64,000 nt of DNA from Hirundichthys speculiger (lineage: Eukaryota; Chordata; Actinopteri; Beloniformes; Exocoetidae): NCBI GenBank assembly GCA_018398805.1, contig JAGFBZ010000560.1, positions 647,501 to 711,500 of the forward strand, in the 5' to 3' direction. The position numbers and the translations under genes are program-made. Under the pieces are notes generated by a model. That model was not told where the DNA came from and ran no database searches. It was given only the letters and a program-made list of their open reading frames with translations. Positions 39,579-52,972 of the stretch are shown here, piece after piece. Positions within the stretch are counted from its first letter, which is position 1, and each line of letters starts with the position of its first letter.

Positions 39579-42500
39579 GTTTTAACAGCATTTTACTAAC
39601 TCATCTGAGACGTTAACATGTTTGGAGCGTCTGCAGAGAGGTGTTGGCTCTCTAATCTGTAACATCTCACTAAAAGTCAGCCAAAAAGTAACAAAAACAA
39701 AAAACTGTGAGCTTCCCATTGTCACTCACATGTGTTTGTGAGTGACGATTTCTGTTCCGTTACTGTTGTTTCGAGTATGAACTGTCCTGATGCTTACGTA
39801 AATCTGACGTACACAAGTACGTGGTGGCACAGAAAATTGTCCAACTCCACTCATTCCAGCAGATCGATCAGTGCATCACAGCGCAGGAGTTTGCAGAGAC
39901 GAGAACGTCAACATTCCTCCCATAGTTTTACGTGTCGTTTTTCATGAAGATTGATTAAAAACTCAGAGTGCAGGCTGCTGCCAAGGCCGATGCCACTGAT
40001 GTATTTTAACACCTGCATCATCCTGTCCGTGGTTATTGGAAAGCTGGAGCAGCTATTAATTCTTCTTTCGCCAATGCTCCAACTCTCAGCCCAATGTTTC
40101 TTTTTAAAACTCTGCTGGGCAGCTTTTGTGCAAACTCACAAACAAACAAGCTGCAGTGAGACACACAATAGGCTCCTCTGCTCCTTGGTGGAGAAATCAA
40201 TGGAATTTGCTGAAACACAAATATGCAAACACTCCAATAACAATCAAGCAGCTGAGGACGTCAACGTTAGCGATCTGCGAGACAAAACAAACCCGTAGAT
40301 TGACAGCCGGCCCACTTTCCGAGCACGCTCAATCGTCCATATGGCAGTAGGGGCCGTTGTAATGTATGGCTCTCCGGCGGTCTTTGGACAAGCGCAAAAT
40401 CAATCGGGGCCATGGGACACAAACTCCTCTCCGATCTCGCCAACAGAGCCGCGCTGTGAGCTCGGTCCGATGGGATCGGCGTGCGCTATAATTGCGCGTG
40501 ACTCAGCGTGGCAACTGTGGCGGCCACCGTCCAGGATTCCAGGCAAGCTACGCTCTGCGGTGGAAAGCCCTGGTTCAAATTGAATTTAACTTCGCAATTA
40601 AAACTGAGCCGGATGAATCAGTTCTGCAGTTAGCGAGTGAGTATTCCAGAGGGGGAATTCCCGTGTACGCTCGGGGGGCTAATTAAATGGACGACGCGAG
40701 CCAGGAGGACAAATACGTGCAACCTCTACAGTTGGCCAACCTTCAACGCCGCCACCGACGCATCAGCAGCACAGTCACAACTCTCTGTGTACTCTTGCTT
40801 TTTCATAGAGTGGTCCAAGCCATTTATAGCCAATAATACATCCGTGGATGAGGAGCGTTGTCACCCAACGTCAGGAAGCGCTGCCATGTGTAATCACAAA
40901 TGCCAGCCTCACGAGACAGCTTCCTCTCAGGTCAGTTATGGAGCACCCTCCGATGAAAGGTTTTGTTGTTTTTTTTTTTTTTTGTCCCGACAGTAAACTA
41001 AGATAAACAGACGCGTGAAAGAAGAGGGGACATTTTCAGCCAGGTGGTCTATAATTAACACATGTGAAAGTGTGCAAATAAACCTTGAGGCCTCAGCTCA
41101 CCTCCAGCTGTATTTGTTTAGCTGGAGTTTCTCTCTCGTCCACACAGAGGGTATTTTGGCAACTTAGCCGATGACACATGAAAAGAAAAGACTCCCAGAA
41201 TACTTCACACACCGGGATCGGCGGTGAATGAACAGAGGAAAGCCTCGTGGCACACAACTGACTTATTTACCCATCTGTTATTCGGGCTTTCTCCACTTAA
41301 GGGGAAAATAAAAAAAATAAAAAGAAACGTACTAATAAAAGGCTCCATCTGGAACCTAAGAATAGCTTTTCAGAGCAGAGCGTGAAAATAAATTTGTGTG
41401 TCGTGTATTAAAAATCCTTAAAAATTCTTTAGCTCTCATCTCCAGGGTTAATGATGCTTATCAGTAACATTGGTCTGTTGATTAAAACAACTCTGTTCCT
41501 GCAGCTAAAATTCTAACTAAAAACCAGGAGTTAAAAAGTATATTAAATTAATTTGCATTAAATATTAAATTACATATAAACATAAAAGCATGTAATAAAC
41601 AGGCATTAATCTTTTTTAAAATGAGATTAAAAAAAAAAAAGAATACACAGCTCTGAGTTGCATTAGTCGACCCGTTTCTTGTGTAAAGCTCGACTCCATT
41701 ACTCATCACAGCCCCACCCCCACTCTCCCTTTGTGTCTGACAACTGCAGACTCGCTCATAACTTCTTCCCACTGTTGCCAACTTCTTTTCTGTTCTTTTC
41801 TTTTTTTCTCCCAAAAAAAAAGAAAAAGCATCTAAAGATGAACCGAGCTGCACCTCTGTCTACTCCGCTCAGTCAGCAGCAGCAGCAGCAGCAGCACAGT
41901 CAGCCGTGAGCTCATAAGAGCTCAGAGAGTGGAGCTCACTGTCTGCCATGGTTCTGTTACATCATGACACTTCATTTTTTTCTTTTCTTTTTTTTTTTCA
42001 AAAAGAAAAATCAGTTATTACTGATCTGCCGTTTTAGTCACTGCAGCAGTTTTCAAATGGAGACGGTTGAAAGGAAACGTTCGGTCCAGACCTTCTCTGC
42101 AGTTGGTGTCCACAGTAGAAGATTCCACAGCTGAAAACCCACAGTTGAGAACGTGAGTGCAACGACGCCAGGATAAGAAACAAAGCATGCACTGGATGAG
42201 ACGTCCTACCTCACCATACTGACGTATGAGCACGAAGCAGCAACCATCATGACTGATGATGTGCACCGGTAACACGCTCTGGAAGATCCAGCGTTGCACC
42301 GACGCATCGCATCAGTAGCTTATATTCTTCAACGACTGCAGGAGCAGCTAGCCGGCAAATCCCCACAAGATGTCAGGAGTAAAATACTCTGGAAATCTGC
42401 ATCTGGCATCCAGCACCATCAGAGTGTGTCTTAGGAATTGTAATGCTTCATTAAATGTCTGAGAATAACTCGTTTCGGACTCATTATGTTGTCTGACGAC

Positions 42501-42665
42501 ACGAACAGAAAGAGACGGACCTTTTAGAAAATTCGGATATCTCAAAATACAGTCAAGAGAGAAGGAGGGAAGAAATATTAAAGGCTGAAACTGGCTGACA
42601 GCAGGCAGAGTGCAAACTGTGTAATACCATCTAAACGTTTAAATTATTGAATATTTGTAGAAAGG
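39579..42665 (-). other. ppp3ca intron 1, repeat-poor block
   Basis: No transposon ends are visible. A GC-rich patch at 40300-40700 has long open frames in several overlapping frames and AP-1/MARE-like TGACTCAGC (40499-40507), which suggests constrained non-coding DNA rather than a gene. A (CAG)7 tract lies at 41874-41895 and T-runs at 40969-40983 and 41988-41998. Confidence 0.45.
41874..41895. repeat. (CAG)7 microsatellite
   Basis: Seven perfect CAG units followed by C. It lies in the intron, on the strand opposite to ppp3ca (CTG in its transcript). Short, with no sign of expansion in this assembly. Confidence 0.9.
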
Positions 42666-42673
42666 AATGCTAT

Positions 42674-43876
42674 TAGGGATGGGGGATAACTATCGGGCTG
42701 ATAACAGGAAATTATGACGTCATCCTGATAAGTCCGATATCATGACGAATAGCCCCGATAACATTTTTTTTTTTTTTTTTTTTTTACATGGCAGTGTCCT
42801 CGCTCCCTCTGAGCTTTGAATGACCGGCAGTGAATGTTATGTTCAAGTGACGTCGGCATAATCAGTAAAAGATTTCTCAGGTAGGAAAATCAAGAATATC
42901 CCCCTCATGCCAGAAAACAACTCGTTAACTCGGTCATAATTTTGGTAGTTGCTGACTTTGATTGATATCCGCAGTATTTTCCCACATGTTACACATAAAA
43001 AAATAGAACAAATAGATAAGGCCGAAAGAACGACGAGAAACGAGGGAACGGAGGAATTTACGTTACACCTTGAATGCAGCATTGCGGAACAGTGCGCTAT
43101 TGATAAAACAAACAAACATGGTGGCGATGGTGTAGAACTTCGTTAAAGTTTCAGAGGGATATGGTTCCCTGGTTATTTGTGACAAATGCTCCAAGCGAAG
43201 GAGGGAAAAATAGCACAAGCTTTAATACGTCAAACCCGATCAGCCACCTGAAACATAACCGTCGCTTCCATGGAGTTTTGAAATCGCGCTAACGTGAGCT
43301 AACATGAGCTAACGTCAGCAAGCCATCACCTCTCTCATCTAAAGCTTTCATGAGATTAAAAACAAAAACTACTAAACCTCATTTACTTTAATTAAATGCA
43401 TTCATTTGAATGGAACCACAAGCCAAAATCCTTTAAATGTAATTTCTTTGTTACTATGGAGTGTACTTTACACAGACAAGTCTAACTTGTGTCAGTACAT
43501 TATGCACTGTGCATTATTTTTTATTGTCATAAAGGAATGCATTTTTTCAGTTAGTAATTCTGATTCATGTATTTCCATCAGTTCAAGGAGCCTTTATTTT
43601 TTTCATATCAGTCAGTAATGCAGCTTATTTAAGTTGATGTGGGATATCAAATAGGTTTGTTTGATAGCTTTACGAAAATGTTTAAGAGTCTTGCCAATAG
43701 TTTTTCATTGTAAAAAATAAATATATGTTCATTTAAAGAGTCAAAACTGTTTTTGGTTTTGTTCATTGTATTGATGTAATGATCTTAGGTATATGTGTGT
43801 GTTATCGGTTATCGGTATCGGCCTTTAGGAGCTGAAAGTTATCGAATATCTGTATCGGTTTAAAAAAACATCCCTA
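42674..43876 (+). mobile_element. hAT element with a broken BED zinc finger
   Basis: About 1.2 kb with ends TAGGGATGGGGGATAAC and, on the other strand, TTAGGGATGTTTTTTTAAAC; both arms contain ATCGG-type motifs. Flanks AATGCTAT (42666-42673) and AATATTAT (43877-43884) agree at 6 of 8. The plus strand encodes VICDKCSKRR at 43172-43201, then a stop, and in a shifted frame NTSNPISHLKHNRRFHG: the Cys pair and the His pair of a BED finger, separated by a frameshift. No transposase core follows. Confidence 0.7.
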
Positions 43877-43884
43877 AATATTAT

Positions 43885-46800
43885 GTATTGCTAGAAGTGT
43901 TAAAAAAAAAAAAGCATAATGGTGCGGCTCCTATTGCCAATCACTTTCAGCAAACAAATAACAAGCTGGTACACAAAGCTCACATTATTAATACTGAGCA
44001 AAAAAAAAAAAAAATCTATGAATCCTGCCCTGGAAAATTTCTAAGTGCATTTTAAGGGCTAAAGCCGATCACCAGCCAGAAACCACTCGGTGCAACATGT
44101 CTGAATGCACAGTGCTGCTGCCAGATTTGCTGCTCCTACTGTCTACGCTCCAGTGATCTGCCAAACCAAACTCCCGCCAAAACAAACCTGCAGCGGAGCG
44201 CGGAGCAATGCCCTGACGACAACTGTGACTTCTCTGTGAAAATCTCGTTACGGCCGCCAATTGGCTTTATCAAACACATTAGGAAAAAAAAAATTTCAAA
44301 AAAGTTCTCAGTAATGATTGAACCACATTGGATGAAATGAGAAAATTAGGCCTCGCTGGCTCTCGCGTCCAGGATTTGTTCCAGTGGGCGCAGTGGTTTG
44401 GAAGCACATTTACTTTCTGGGAGTTGTTCTGTGAGCTTGTTCCACATACCCTTCCTTAGGTTTACTAAAAACACACTTCCTCATAGCTAAAAATTGGCTT
44501 TGACCTTCGAGTCAAAATGTAGAACACAAGTTGTTTATTGTCCGCATGTACTGAGAGAGCCGCGTGCACTGAAAGGAGAAAAAAAAACTGCATCGGTTAC
44601 TCATAGGAAGATGTCATTTTTACACGAGTCTCTGCACGTGAACAGCAGCTCGTGCACGCTTGATGGTCATCTCAACAAAGACGTCCAGCGTCAGTCCCTG
44701 CTCGTACATGCATCGACCTCACCAGCTCATCTCCAGCGTGGTGACCTCTCTGCTCACTCGTCTTCTATTTACAGGCAACCCACAAATGGCCTTACTCATT
44801 TTACCCGTATTTAAATACAAACAAGCACCTGGCGGGACAGAAGCGTGCCTCTGTTTGCATCTCGCAGCAGCCTGCAGGGGCTCGTCTCAATGCACCAAGT
44901 TAGGTCTCTGAGTGCGAGGAGCCTCCTGTTTATGATGGCGTAGCAGCAAAACCGAGGTCAACACACCGTATGCTCACAAATCCTATAGAAATATAATGTA
45001 AGTGGAGCTTCGTATATTCAGAGGAAAGCGTAAGCTACCAGAAAGATGACAAAGGCTTTAGAGCAGCAAATCTCTAAAACCGCAACTAGAAGCTGCTGTA
45101 AAAACACTTGGCTTCAACTCTGGAAGGATTATGTCAATCAATTTTATTTGCATGGATTTATGGCCTGACTGTGCAGTTAAAAATGCTCAGTTTGGTGAAA
45201 GAAAACCCACCCAAAATGAAAGTGAGCCTAAAAGCTGCCATCATAGTCTTTTCCCCTCCCTATTAGCCACTCTCATTCACCCACTCCCACCATGACAAGT
45301 ATCAATAAATGGAGCGCTGTTAATTTCTAACTCGTGTATATCGTTGCCAAACTCTTATCATTAGCGTTATCGAGATGGTGAAGTGAGTATCAGTTGACCA
45401 CTTTACTTTTTATTCCACTGGATGAATTTAAAAGTAGCAGACGAGCTTGTTAAATGGACCCACAATTTGGCCAAAACCTCTAAATTAAAAAAAAAAAAAA
45501 AATCAGACTTTTAAGTTAAATGATACAAATGCACACACGAACTGCTCCTGAAACAACTCATCACCCACCGACTGTTTAATTGAATTGAGCGCGTGCTCAG
45601 CCAGTCGCTGACGAAGCATTTCCTCCTAAATTTTGCTAAACAGCATTTGGCACCGTGACAGATGTTTTCTGAATCCTTCTTAAATCTGCTTACTCGGATT
45701 ACCCGAAACTGACCCATGTTGCGGTTCATGTGCATGCATGCATGGAGACGGTCGCCCTGTGAATCTATATCCACAAAACCGAGCATCACTGCAGCCTGTC
45801 CATGCTCAGCCGTCTGAATGGGAGGTGAAGTGACTACTCTACTGGCCTATAATACAGCCCAGCAGCTCCCAGTTCACTGGGTTAGCCTCTCCTCCCCCCA
45901 CTCCCAGTGCACTGGGTATCAAACATGCGGTTACATGTGTTGCAGACACCGTATTGATTGATTTGCGACTGTGCTGTGCGACCAACTCCAGACAGCCATC
46001 TAATGACAAACTCCTGCCTGTGTTCCAAATGGCCTTTGTTACCCGCTGCAGCTCACAATTTCATGATGTGTTGGTGTCTGCGGGCCGTGAAATGGGAAAC
46101 GTTGAGTTTGTTTATACGCACGCTGATTGTCACAGAATACAATAGCACAACATTATGATCTGTAGCTCACGGATGGCCACTGTGGGTCTCGGCAATCAGG
46201 GGTGGAATTTCTGTGTTTGTGAAAGAGGAAAATGTGGCACATGTGGTGCTCATAAGGCACCTTACGGACAGCCGCAATAGCACAAAGCAACAGTAAAACT
46301 GCTTGCATCAACACACGGGCTGCAGATCTGCTGCTTGCGAATGTGCAGCGGTTCAAATGAATCAACAGTATGAGCTCAAAAGCTTGCAAATCCCCGAACT
46401 ATACACACAGGCTTAGAAATAATGCCAAGATGGGTGAAAAGTTTTCCTCCTTTTCCCTTTATCAAGACTCAAACATTCATTTGTTCACATGAATTAGCAA
46501 GAGCAACAGTTAATGCATGGAGTCAGATTACAACCTCTGAGCAGAGCCGCCTTTATCCCACTATATGGAGCTTAATCTGTCCAAATCCAGTGCTTTCCTC
46601 TGCTCTAAATCCACAACAGAGCCTAATTCCTCTTTAATCTAATGAGCAGTAAAGGTGCACTTACTCAGGCTTAAAATACCACAGACAACCTAACTAAAAA
46701 ATACATCACAACAAAGATAGCGCTGGTCTTCCCTCATGAATCATGACGTAATACGAGGTTATAATAAACAGTCAAAGAGTGTCAGACTATGACATGCAAA

Positions 46801-47521
46801 CAGATACATGACAGGTTTGCTTGCTTATGCTCTTTTTTTTTTTAATAGTGTCTGCTTTCCAGGCCAAGAGGTGCGACTGGACATCTGTTAAAAGACGCAG
46901 CCCCCACCCACTCAACCAGTAACGCCAGCATCCAGAATTATTTTATTTTATTTTTTTGGCTCGGTGAGGAGAAATGTCAGCATATAGAGAGGTGGCACCC
47001 CACTTTCTCTGAACCGGGAAAGCTTAATAGCACATTGCAAAACAGCTTTGCACAGTCAGCCTAAAACTCGTTGTCTTGGTGCCAAGTCTGAAAAGCAAGA
47101 GACAAGAGGAGATTGGATAATTAAAAATTTTCATCTTGATAATTTTTTCCTTTTGGAAACACTTCAACTACCACTGGATATGACACAGTCATTTCTCCTA
47201 TTGAAATATCTACTTTGTCAGTCTGGTCCTGAGGTGATGGGACTTAGCTGGCGTTTTCTCACCCGCAAGAGGACTTGAGATAAGGAGAGTGGTGATGGTA
47301 ATAGTGGTAACAGTTTCCTTGGTATTTGGGTAACTTACATGTGAGTGTATATGGCCACGGACACATTTACTCTTTACACCCCTCCCCCAACACCCCCCCC
47401 CTACTGTCAACACAATCAATCAATAATGTTTACATCAATTCTCCATATACAGGTCTATAGCTCTTGTTAGTACTTTCTGCTTCCTACATATTATCTTTTA
47501 AGTTTGTTCACTGTCACAACA
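43885..47521 (-). other. ppp3ca intron 1, repeat-poor block
   Basis: No bounded transposon or coding exon recognised. A-runs at 43903-43913 and 44000-44014; two 14-bp palindromes at 45868-45881 and 45903-45916 are described in the findings. Open frames here have no known domain. Confidence 0.45.
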
Positions 47522-47529
47522 CAACACCC

Positions 47530-48089
47530 TAGTGCTGGGTGGTATACCAGTTCATACCGAATACCGGTGTATTTTTCTTATGATATGAATTTTTCATATA
47601 CCGTAATACCGGTGAGTATGTACTGTAGCGTACACGACGTTGGTAATGCCGCGTGGCGGAACGTAAGTGCCGCAGAACATTGTTTGACAGGGGACTGTTT
47701 TGCAGTTGCACTGGAGGCACAACACACTACTAGTTCGGGACAGCAAAAGTCCCACAGTGGAAGCTCCAGAACGGCAACATGAGACTGAGGAACTTCTTCC
47801 TAAACGAGGAGCCGTGTCTGTCGCATGGAAGTTCTTTGGATTTAAAAAAGACGACGTCGAATGTTGCCGAGCTAAAGTTGTAGCCGCGGGAGGCTACAAT
47901 ATTCACTCCTCGTGACAGTAAAATAGGTCATTCTAAGCCAATTTACTGCAGCAATTCCTCTCTAAATGATTAGAAAATATGGTTAACACCCAGTTGTGCC
48001 TTAAAAAATAATACAGCGAAATACCGTGAAACCAATATAATTTTGAAAAATACTGTGATTTAAATTTTTGGTCATACCGCGCAGCGCTA
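47530..48089 (+). mobile_element. hAT element with a ZBED-like N-terminal remnant
   Basis: A 560-bp element with ends TAGTGCTGGGTGGTATACC and, on the other strand, TAGCGCTGCGCGGTATGACC. Flanks CAACACCC (47522-47529) and CAACACCA (48090-48097) match at 7 of 8. The plus strand at about 47805-47915 reads RGAVSVAWKFFGFKKDDVEC then CRAKVVAAGGYNIHS, the start of a BED zinc finger of ZBED1-type hAT transposases (SVVWKWFGF.KSD followed by C..C). The finger is compressed by an internal deletion and no downstream transposase remains. Confidence 0.8.
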
Positions 48090-48097
48090 CAACACCA

Positions 48098-51000
48098 CTC
48101 ACACTTCACAACCCAGCACACACCACACCCTCACTGTCGTGTCTCTTTAACTGTCTTGTCTTTAAATGTTTCACTGCTGGGGTTTTTTGGTCCTCTCTGA
48201 CAAAATCAGGATTTAAGAGGTTAATAAAGATGTTAGAATTTACTGGTGAAGGACACATTCACCCTTCACACTCCCACAAACAAAAAAAAAGTCTGCTATA
48301 AGATTAAATTGCATATACATACTAGATGGTTTTGCTAGACAATGGCACTAATTGTTTTATTAGATCAACGGTCACGCCAGTCACAAATGAGTATCTTCTT
48401 AAATGCAAGAGCAGCTCCAACAACTTCACTGTCACAAAACACGAACAAATCCATCCATTCAGCCCAGCAAAACTGGGGGGGAGCAGGTTTTCTTGCAAAA
48501 TAGGCACTGACTTTTAGCAAATCGCTGAGGGTTGCTGCACATTACTTTGCTGAAATGTGCAAACGTAACAGCAGACAGCCTCGCTCATTTCCAGCGATAT
48601 CATTAATCATGTCCAGCTGACATAAGATGCAGACACGCAAAAATGTAAAGAAGAGCATGCTCGGTGAGCTCCAGCCGACATTGCTAACATTTACAGACAA
48701 GTTTAATTAGCATTAACTCGAAGCGCAGATGTTATTAGGTCCAGCCGTCCAGAGCTGTCCAGGGCCGCCTTACTAAGCTGCAACACTTTTCCACCTGAAC
48801 CCGTGGACCGGCTGCATCAGGAACACACAACCAAGGGCATCTAATGGGGGATCAGCTGTGCTGCAGATACGATGGCAACCGAGTGCAAGTGAGGCTAGAC
48901 GAGGTGAAAGAAAAGCTGCCTCCTGTTGCTGTAGCAGCAGATGAAACGGGAGAGCTGCCGCTTCATCTACGAGCTCAGATCGGCGAAAGATGGCGCTTTT
49001 CAGTTGAGCTCATTATATGTCAGAGTATTTTTCACGCAACTGCACCGTTTAATGTGCACCCTTGTAACTGTGTCATATATCAACCATTTTTTTCAAATTG
49101 CGATTTTCATCAGAACCACGTCAGGTAAACAGAAAAGTTTAATTGCTAAAATTAACAACAGAATAGCCCATGAACTTATAATTCCAAAAGTAGGTCAGAA
49201 ATTGTGTGCAAATAGTAGACGGCAGAAGCAGAGAGAGAAAAAAAATCATGAATAATGAGGCTTATTTCAAGGCAAACTGTGTGTGTTTTTTAATAACTGA
49301 TTGACAGTTTGATGCCATGGAATGAGAGTAGACAGGAGCATCAAAAAGAAAGACGACTACCGAGGCTGCTAAAATAGATGACCGCTAAGAGAGAGGAGCA
49401 GGAAAAAGAGCAGCAGCGAATTATATCACTGTGCGAAGCCCAGAAGAAAGCCCCGGGCCGGAGGAAAACAACAAAATCCAATCTAAAGTGAGATATGAGA
49501 GCATACCTGTAGTTGAGGTCACAAACAGAGTACTATTAACCCCCAACGTGTGTAAATCCCCTTATGCAAATTCCCCTAAAGTTTGAAAAAACGAATTTCA
49601 GGCCTGTCAAAACTGTTAGAAACCGACTTGAACGGTTTTCATATATAGACGTCTTAATAACTGTGTAATAACGAGCAAACCGCCGGTAATGATACCACAA
49701 CTGAACCGAACGCCTCTTTTTCCACTCAGCCTTTCTGATCTATAACTCAAGAAGCTGCCGATACACAATCAGACTGTCGAGCCATTCCCTCGTAGATTAA
49801 TTCTGTTCATTAGTGCAAAAGCAACCAAACAAAAACCGATACATACTGCGTCTTCCTGTCGTGAAAGTGCATTTCTGAACAGCTTGCCAGAGTAAACGGC
49901 AGCCACCTCAACATATTGCGTCTCTCGGAGCGGAGAGACAATTTGATACCATCGATTTGCTTTTGCCTTCGTCCCACAGAGGAGGCAAACGTGCGTCATT
50001 ACTGCCTCCTAATTAAAACCGAATGTTCGGCAGAAGAGGAAAGTTTGTGCCAAAACAAACAAAAAGGATGGAGTTGATGACAGTTGCGCAGGTTCGGTAG
50101 CACGAACTTCACCGAAATGCAAACGAAAACTTCTGAAAGAAAATTTCAACTCAGAATTAAAGTTATAAATAGCCTCGGCAATTATTGTGAATCATCTAAT
50201 GTTCCCATGGCAATCGCACTCCCACGCAAATAAGCCTAATGACAAGGTTTATGAATGCTAATGAGGAATATTACTCCGAATTACGATGCCTCGAGGAGAA
50301 TTCCTCCCCAAGTGGCGCTTTTAGACCCCCTGAAAAAGCAACCGAGTCTGCACCTGACGAGAAAGACGCGCTGTGACGGCGCCCGTGTTGACTCCCGAAG
50401 CAAAGAAGTGGGTCTGTGCGCAGGTGATCACATGTAAGGAGAGGTTCAACTATGTGGCATTACTTAATGTTCTGTTCTATAAATGACTTGGCTATCCAGC
50501 TGGGATCAGTGGCTGGCACTGCGCCGCTGTCACCACCGCCGTCCCTCCAACCCACGCATGTCTGAGCATGGGGGCCTCTTCTCAAAAGTCAAATGTCAGA
50601 TGTTATCCATCCCGACTCGCAGAAAAGGACCCAGCGCACCATCGGGGGCACGGAGGCCCTCGCCTCTCAGCCGGGACGGAAAAACACCATTACTGAGCTC
50701 GTTCTGCTTCGGAGCGCAGCGGCTGTCATGACTGCACCATGACAACCATGATTACCGACTATTTGTTTTATTTCTTGCGACGGGAGGCAACAATGCAACC
50801 GTACACACTCAGGTTATGCGTCCAGTTATGGAAATGGCATTAGGACTGTGGCTAATAATGATGACAACAGATTTTGACAAAGTAATCAGGATTATCAGGA
50901 GTCACAAAACAGACCTTTATCAGGTGCTACTCGCTAAGGGAAGCCATTTGAAAAATTAATGCAACGTAGGCTGCACCAATGAGCATTAATCCCGGACAAT

Positions 51001-52412
51001 AACGCCAGCGTACACGCTGGAAACTGCTCCCACAGTCATTTCTCTGTAAAAGGATAAAGACATAAAGACAATTTTGCAGCGTCCCCTGCCTCGGCTGATA
51101 AAAGTCTTATAAATAATTACCATGCGGCGGTCGCTTTCAGCAGCATTATGATAATGCCCAGTGAAAACAGGTGGCTGCGAAGCACTTATGATAAGGTGGA
51201 CCGACACCTTGTAGCATGGCAAAGTGGGCAGCTGAAAACAAATTACCTCACACCTATGCCCTGCAGTTATTTTGGAGAGGTGCTTTGTACACAGCCGGCG
51301 TCTGTTGCCATAATATCCATGCATTACCAAAACACCCGAGTTCTCGAAGCTTGGAAATGGAATATGAGTTGAATGAACATCATTTTTCAAACTGAGGCTT
51401 TTCATGTTGCCTGACATTCGCTCTAATGTTTAATCAATACATCTCAACCAGATTGAGACCACTGCAGACGTTTACTGAGCTGAAGAGAGAGGAGCTGAGA
51501 ATACAGTAGAGATGTGCAATTTGATGACATCCCCTCAGCTTAAAAAGAGCTACGTGAGAGGAGAAAAGCCGGTCCGGGGGTCCATATGACACGACCAACC
51601 ACGATATTGTCAAATATCTTCAGAAGCTAGTCTTGCCATATCCATTTTTCATTAGCCTTCAACTTGGTGGAGACTGTAGGGGTATGATCTCGTGAAATAT
51701 TCATTACAAAAGCACCCAAGACATGTTGCGACTATTTTAACTCTCACCCCCCGGTTTACAGGCAAAAATGCAACCATAACACAACTGGTTTTTCTCTGTT
51801 AGTTGCTGAAATTAAAAAGAAAATAATAAAGTATGAAATATGTTCCGGTGCGTCTGTCATTCGGTCAATTATTTCAGTCACGGTCTATTGGGGGACTGGA
51901 TCACTGCCTTTTTTCTGATTTCTTTATAAAAAAATTGTGGTTAATAAATCACAGATAATCTAATCATTTTTAATGGGGGTGGCTCTTTCAGAATAAAATC
52001 AGTCAGTGATTCCTTCACGGGCTGCTGCACGCTGTGATCCCTGCACACGCCTGTTTGTGATGTACAGTCCTGCAGCTGGAGAGCATATTGATTTGCAAAC
52101 TGGTTGCCGGATGAAAGTTAACACGTAACCCCTGAAGAAAAGGCTTCACATTTGTCTCCCAGTGGCAAAGTAATTGCTCCTATTTTTTTTTCTTTTAAAT
52201 GAAACCGAAGCTCAGCTCAGGTCTGCTACCTTTAAGAGGAAAAGAAAAGAAACTGTGCAGGCTGTACATTGCTCCCGATTATGATCTTTTCTGCATTTTT
52301 ATGGTAGACTGCAAAGGTGGAATGTCAGACCTTGTAAACACAGAAGGCAGGAAGAGCCTCCCCATGTGGCATTGAAAGCACACGAGGAAACACTCCCAGT
52401 TGTTAGATTACC
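48098..52412 (-). other. ppp3ca intron 1, repeat-poor upstream block
   Basis: No transposon ends are visible across this stretch. The part 50130-51420 is rich in TAAT, ATTA and GATAA motifs and lacks repeats, which is compatible with intronic enhancers, but conservation cannot be tested here. A minus-strand open frame of 143 codons at 50986-51417 has no recognised domain. Confidence 0.45.
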
Positions 52413-52540
52413 AAAAAAAAAAAAAAAAAAAAAAAAAAGGCGACATCGAGTAGTATTGTGCAATTGTTTTGTTTTGTTTTTTTCAAGAAGAGGTAAAGCA
52501 ACCTTTGGTGGTGCATGCACAGGGGGGGGGGGGGGGGGGG
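52413..52540. repeat. A26 and G19 homopolymers
   Basis: A run of 26 A at 52413-52438 and a run of 19 G at 52522-52540, about 430 and 550 bp inside intron 1 from the exon 1 donor. On the ppp3ca transcript they are C19 followed by U26. Confidence 0.9.
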
Positions 52541-52913
52541 CAACCGCCTTTGGTCTTCCTTGCAATTCTTGTGCAATACCTGCATGCACACTGTAAAAAC
52601 TGCACTGATAATGTGAATAAAAATGAGCAGTTGGCTCGTGACAGGCGGCCGTATCACGCCTCGCGCGGAGACGCTGAGAGATTTCTTGACTCGAGTCTAA
52701 CGGGCTGGAGTTATACCCCTCACTTCCTAGTTTCACAGCTGCTGTCACAGCTCGGCTAACACCCTTCTTCCTCCATAGCCAGCCGAACACTTTTTCGGCT
52801 GCGTTCGCTGCCGCTGTCGCCGCGGCGACGACCGTCGGTTCTCCCCGAGTCTCCTTCTGGTGCTCACGCGGAGAGCCGTGGCGAGGTCTCATTTCAGCGT
52901 GACTAGAAAAAAA

Positions 52914-52966
52914 AAAACACACACGCACACGCACACACATGTATATATGTGTGTGTGTATATATAC
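52914..52966. repeat. (CA)n/(TA)n compound microsatellite beside the exon 1 donor
   Basis: Alternating purine-pyrimidine tract of CA, CG and TA dinucleotides ending one base before the exon 1 splice donor. On the ppp3ca strand the intron opens GTAAGTG and continues straight into TATATA and TGTGTG units. Such tracts are length-variable, can adopt Z-DNA, and as RNA provide UG-rich binding sites for splicing factors; any effect here is inference. Confidence 0.9.
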
Positions 52967-52972
52967 ACTTAC

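Noticed and set aside
39579..39586. Target duplication for the MITE at 39370-39578
   Set aside because: The flanks CAAACAGC and GTTTTAAC do not match beyond chance.
50986..51417. 143-codon minus-strand open frame
   Set aside because: No recognisable domain; the region is better explained as non-coding sequence rich in TAAT and GATAA motifs.
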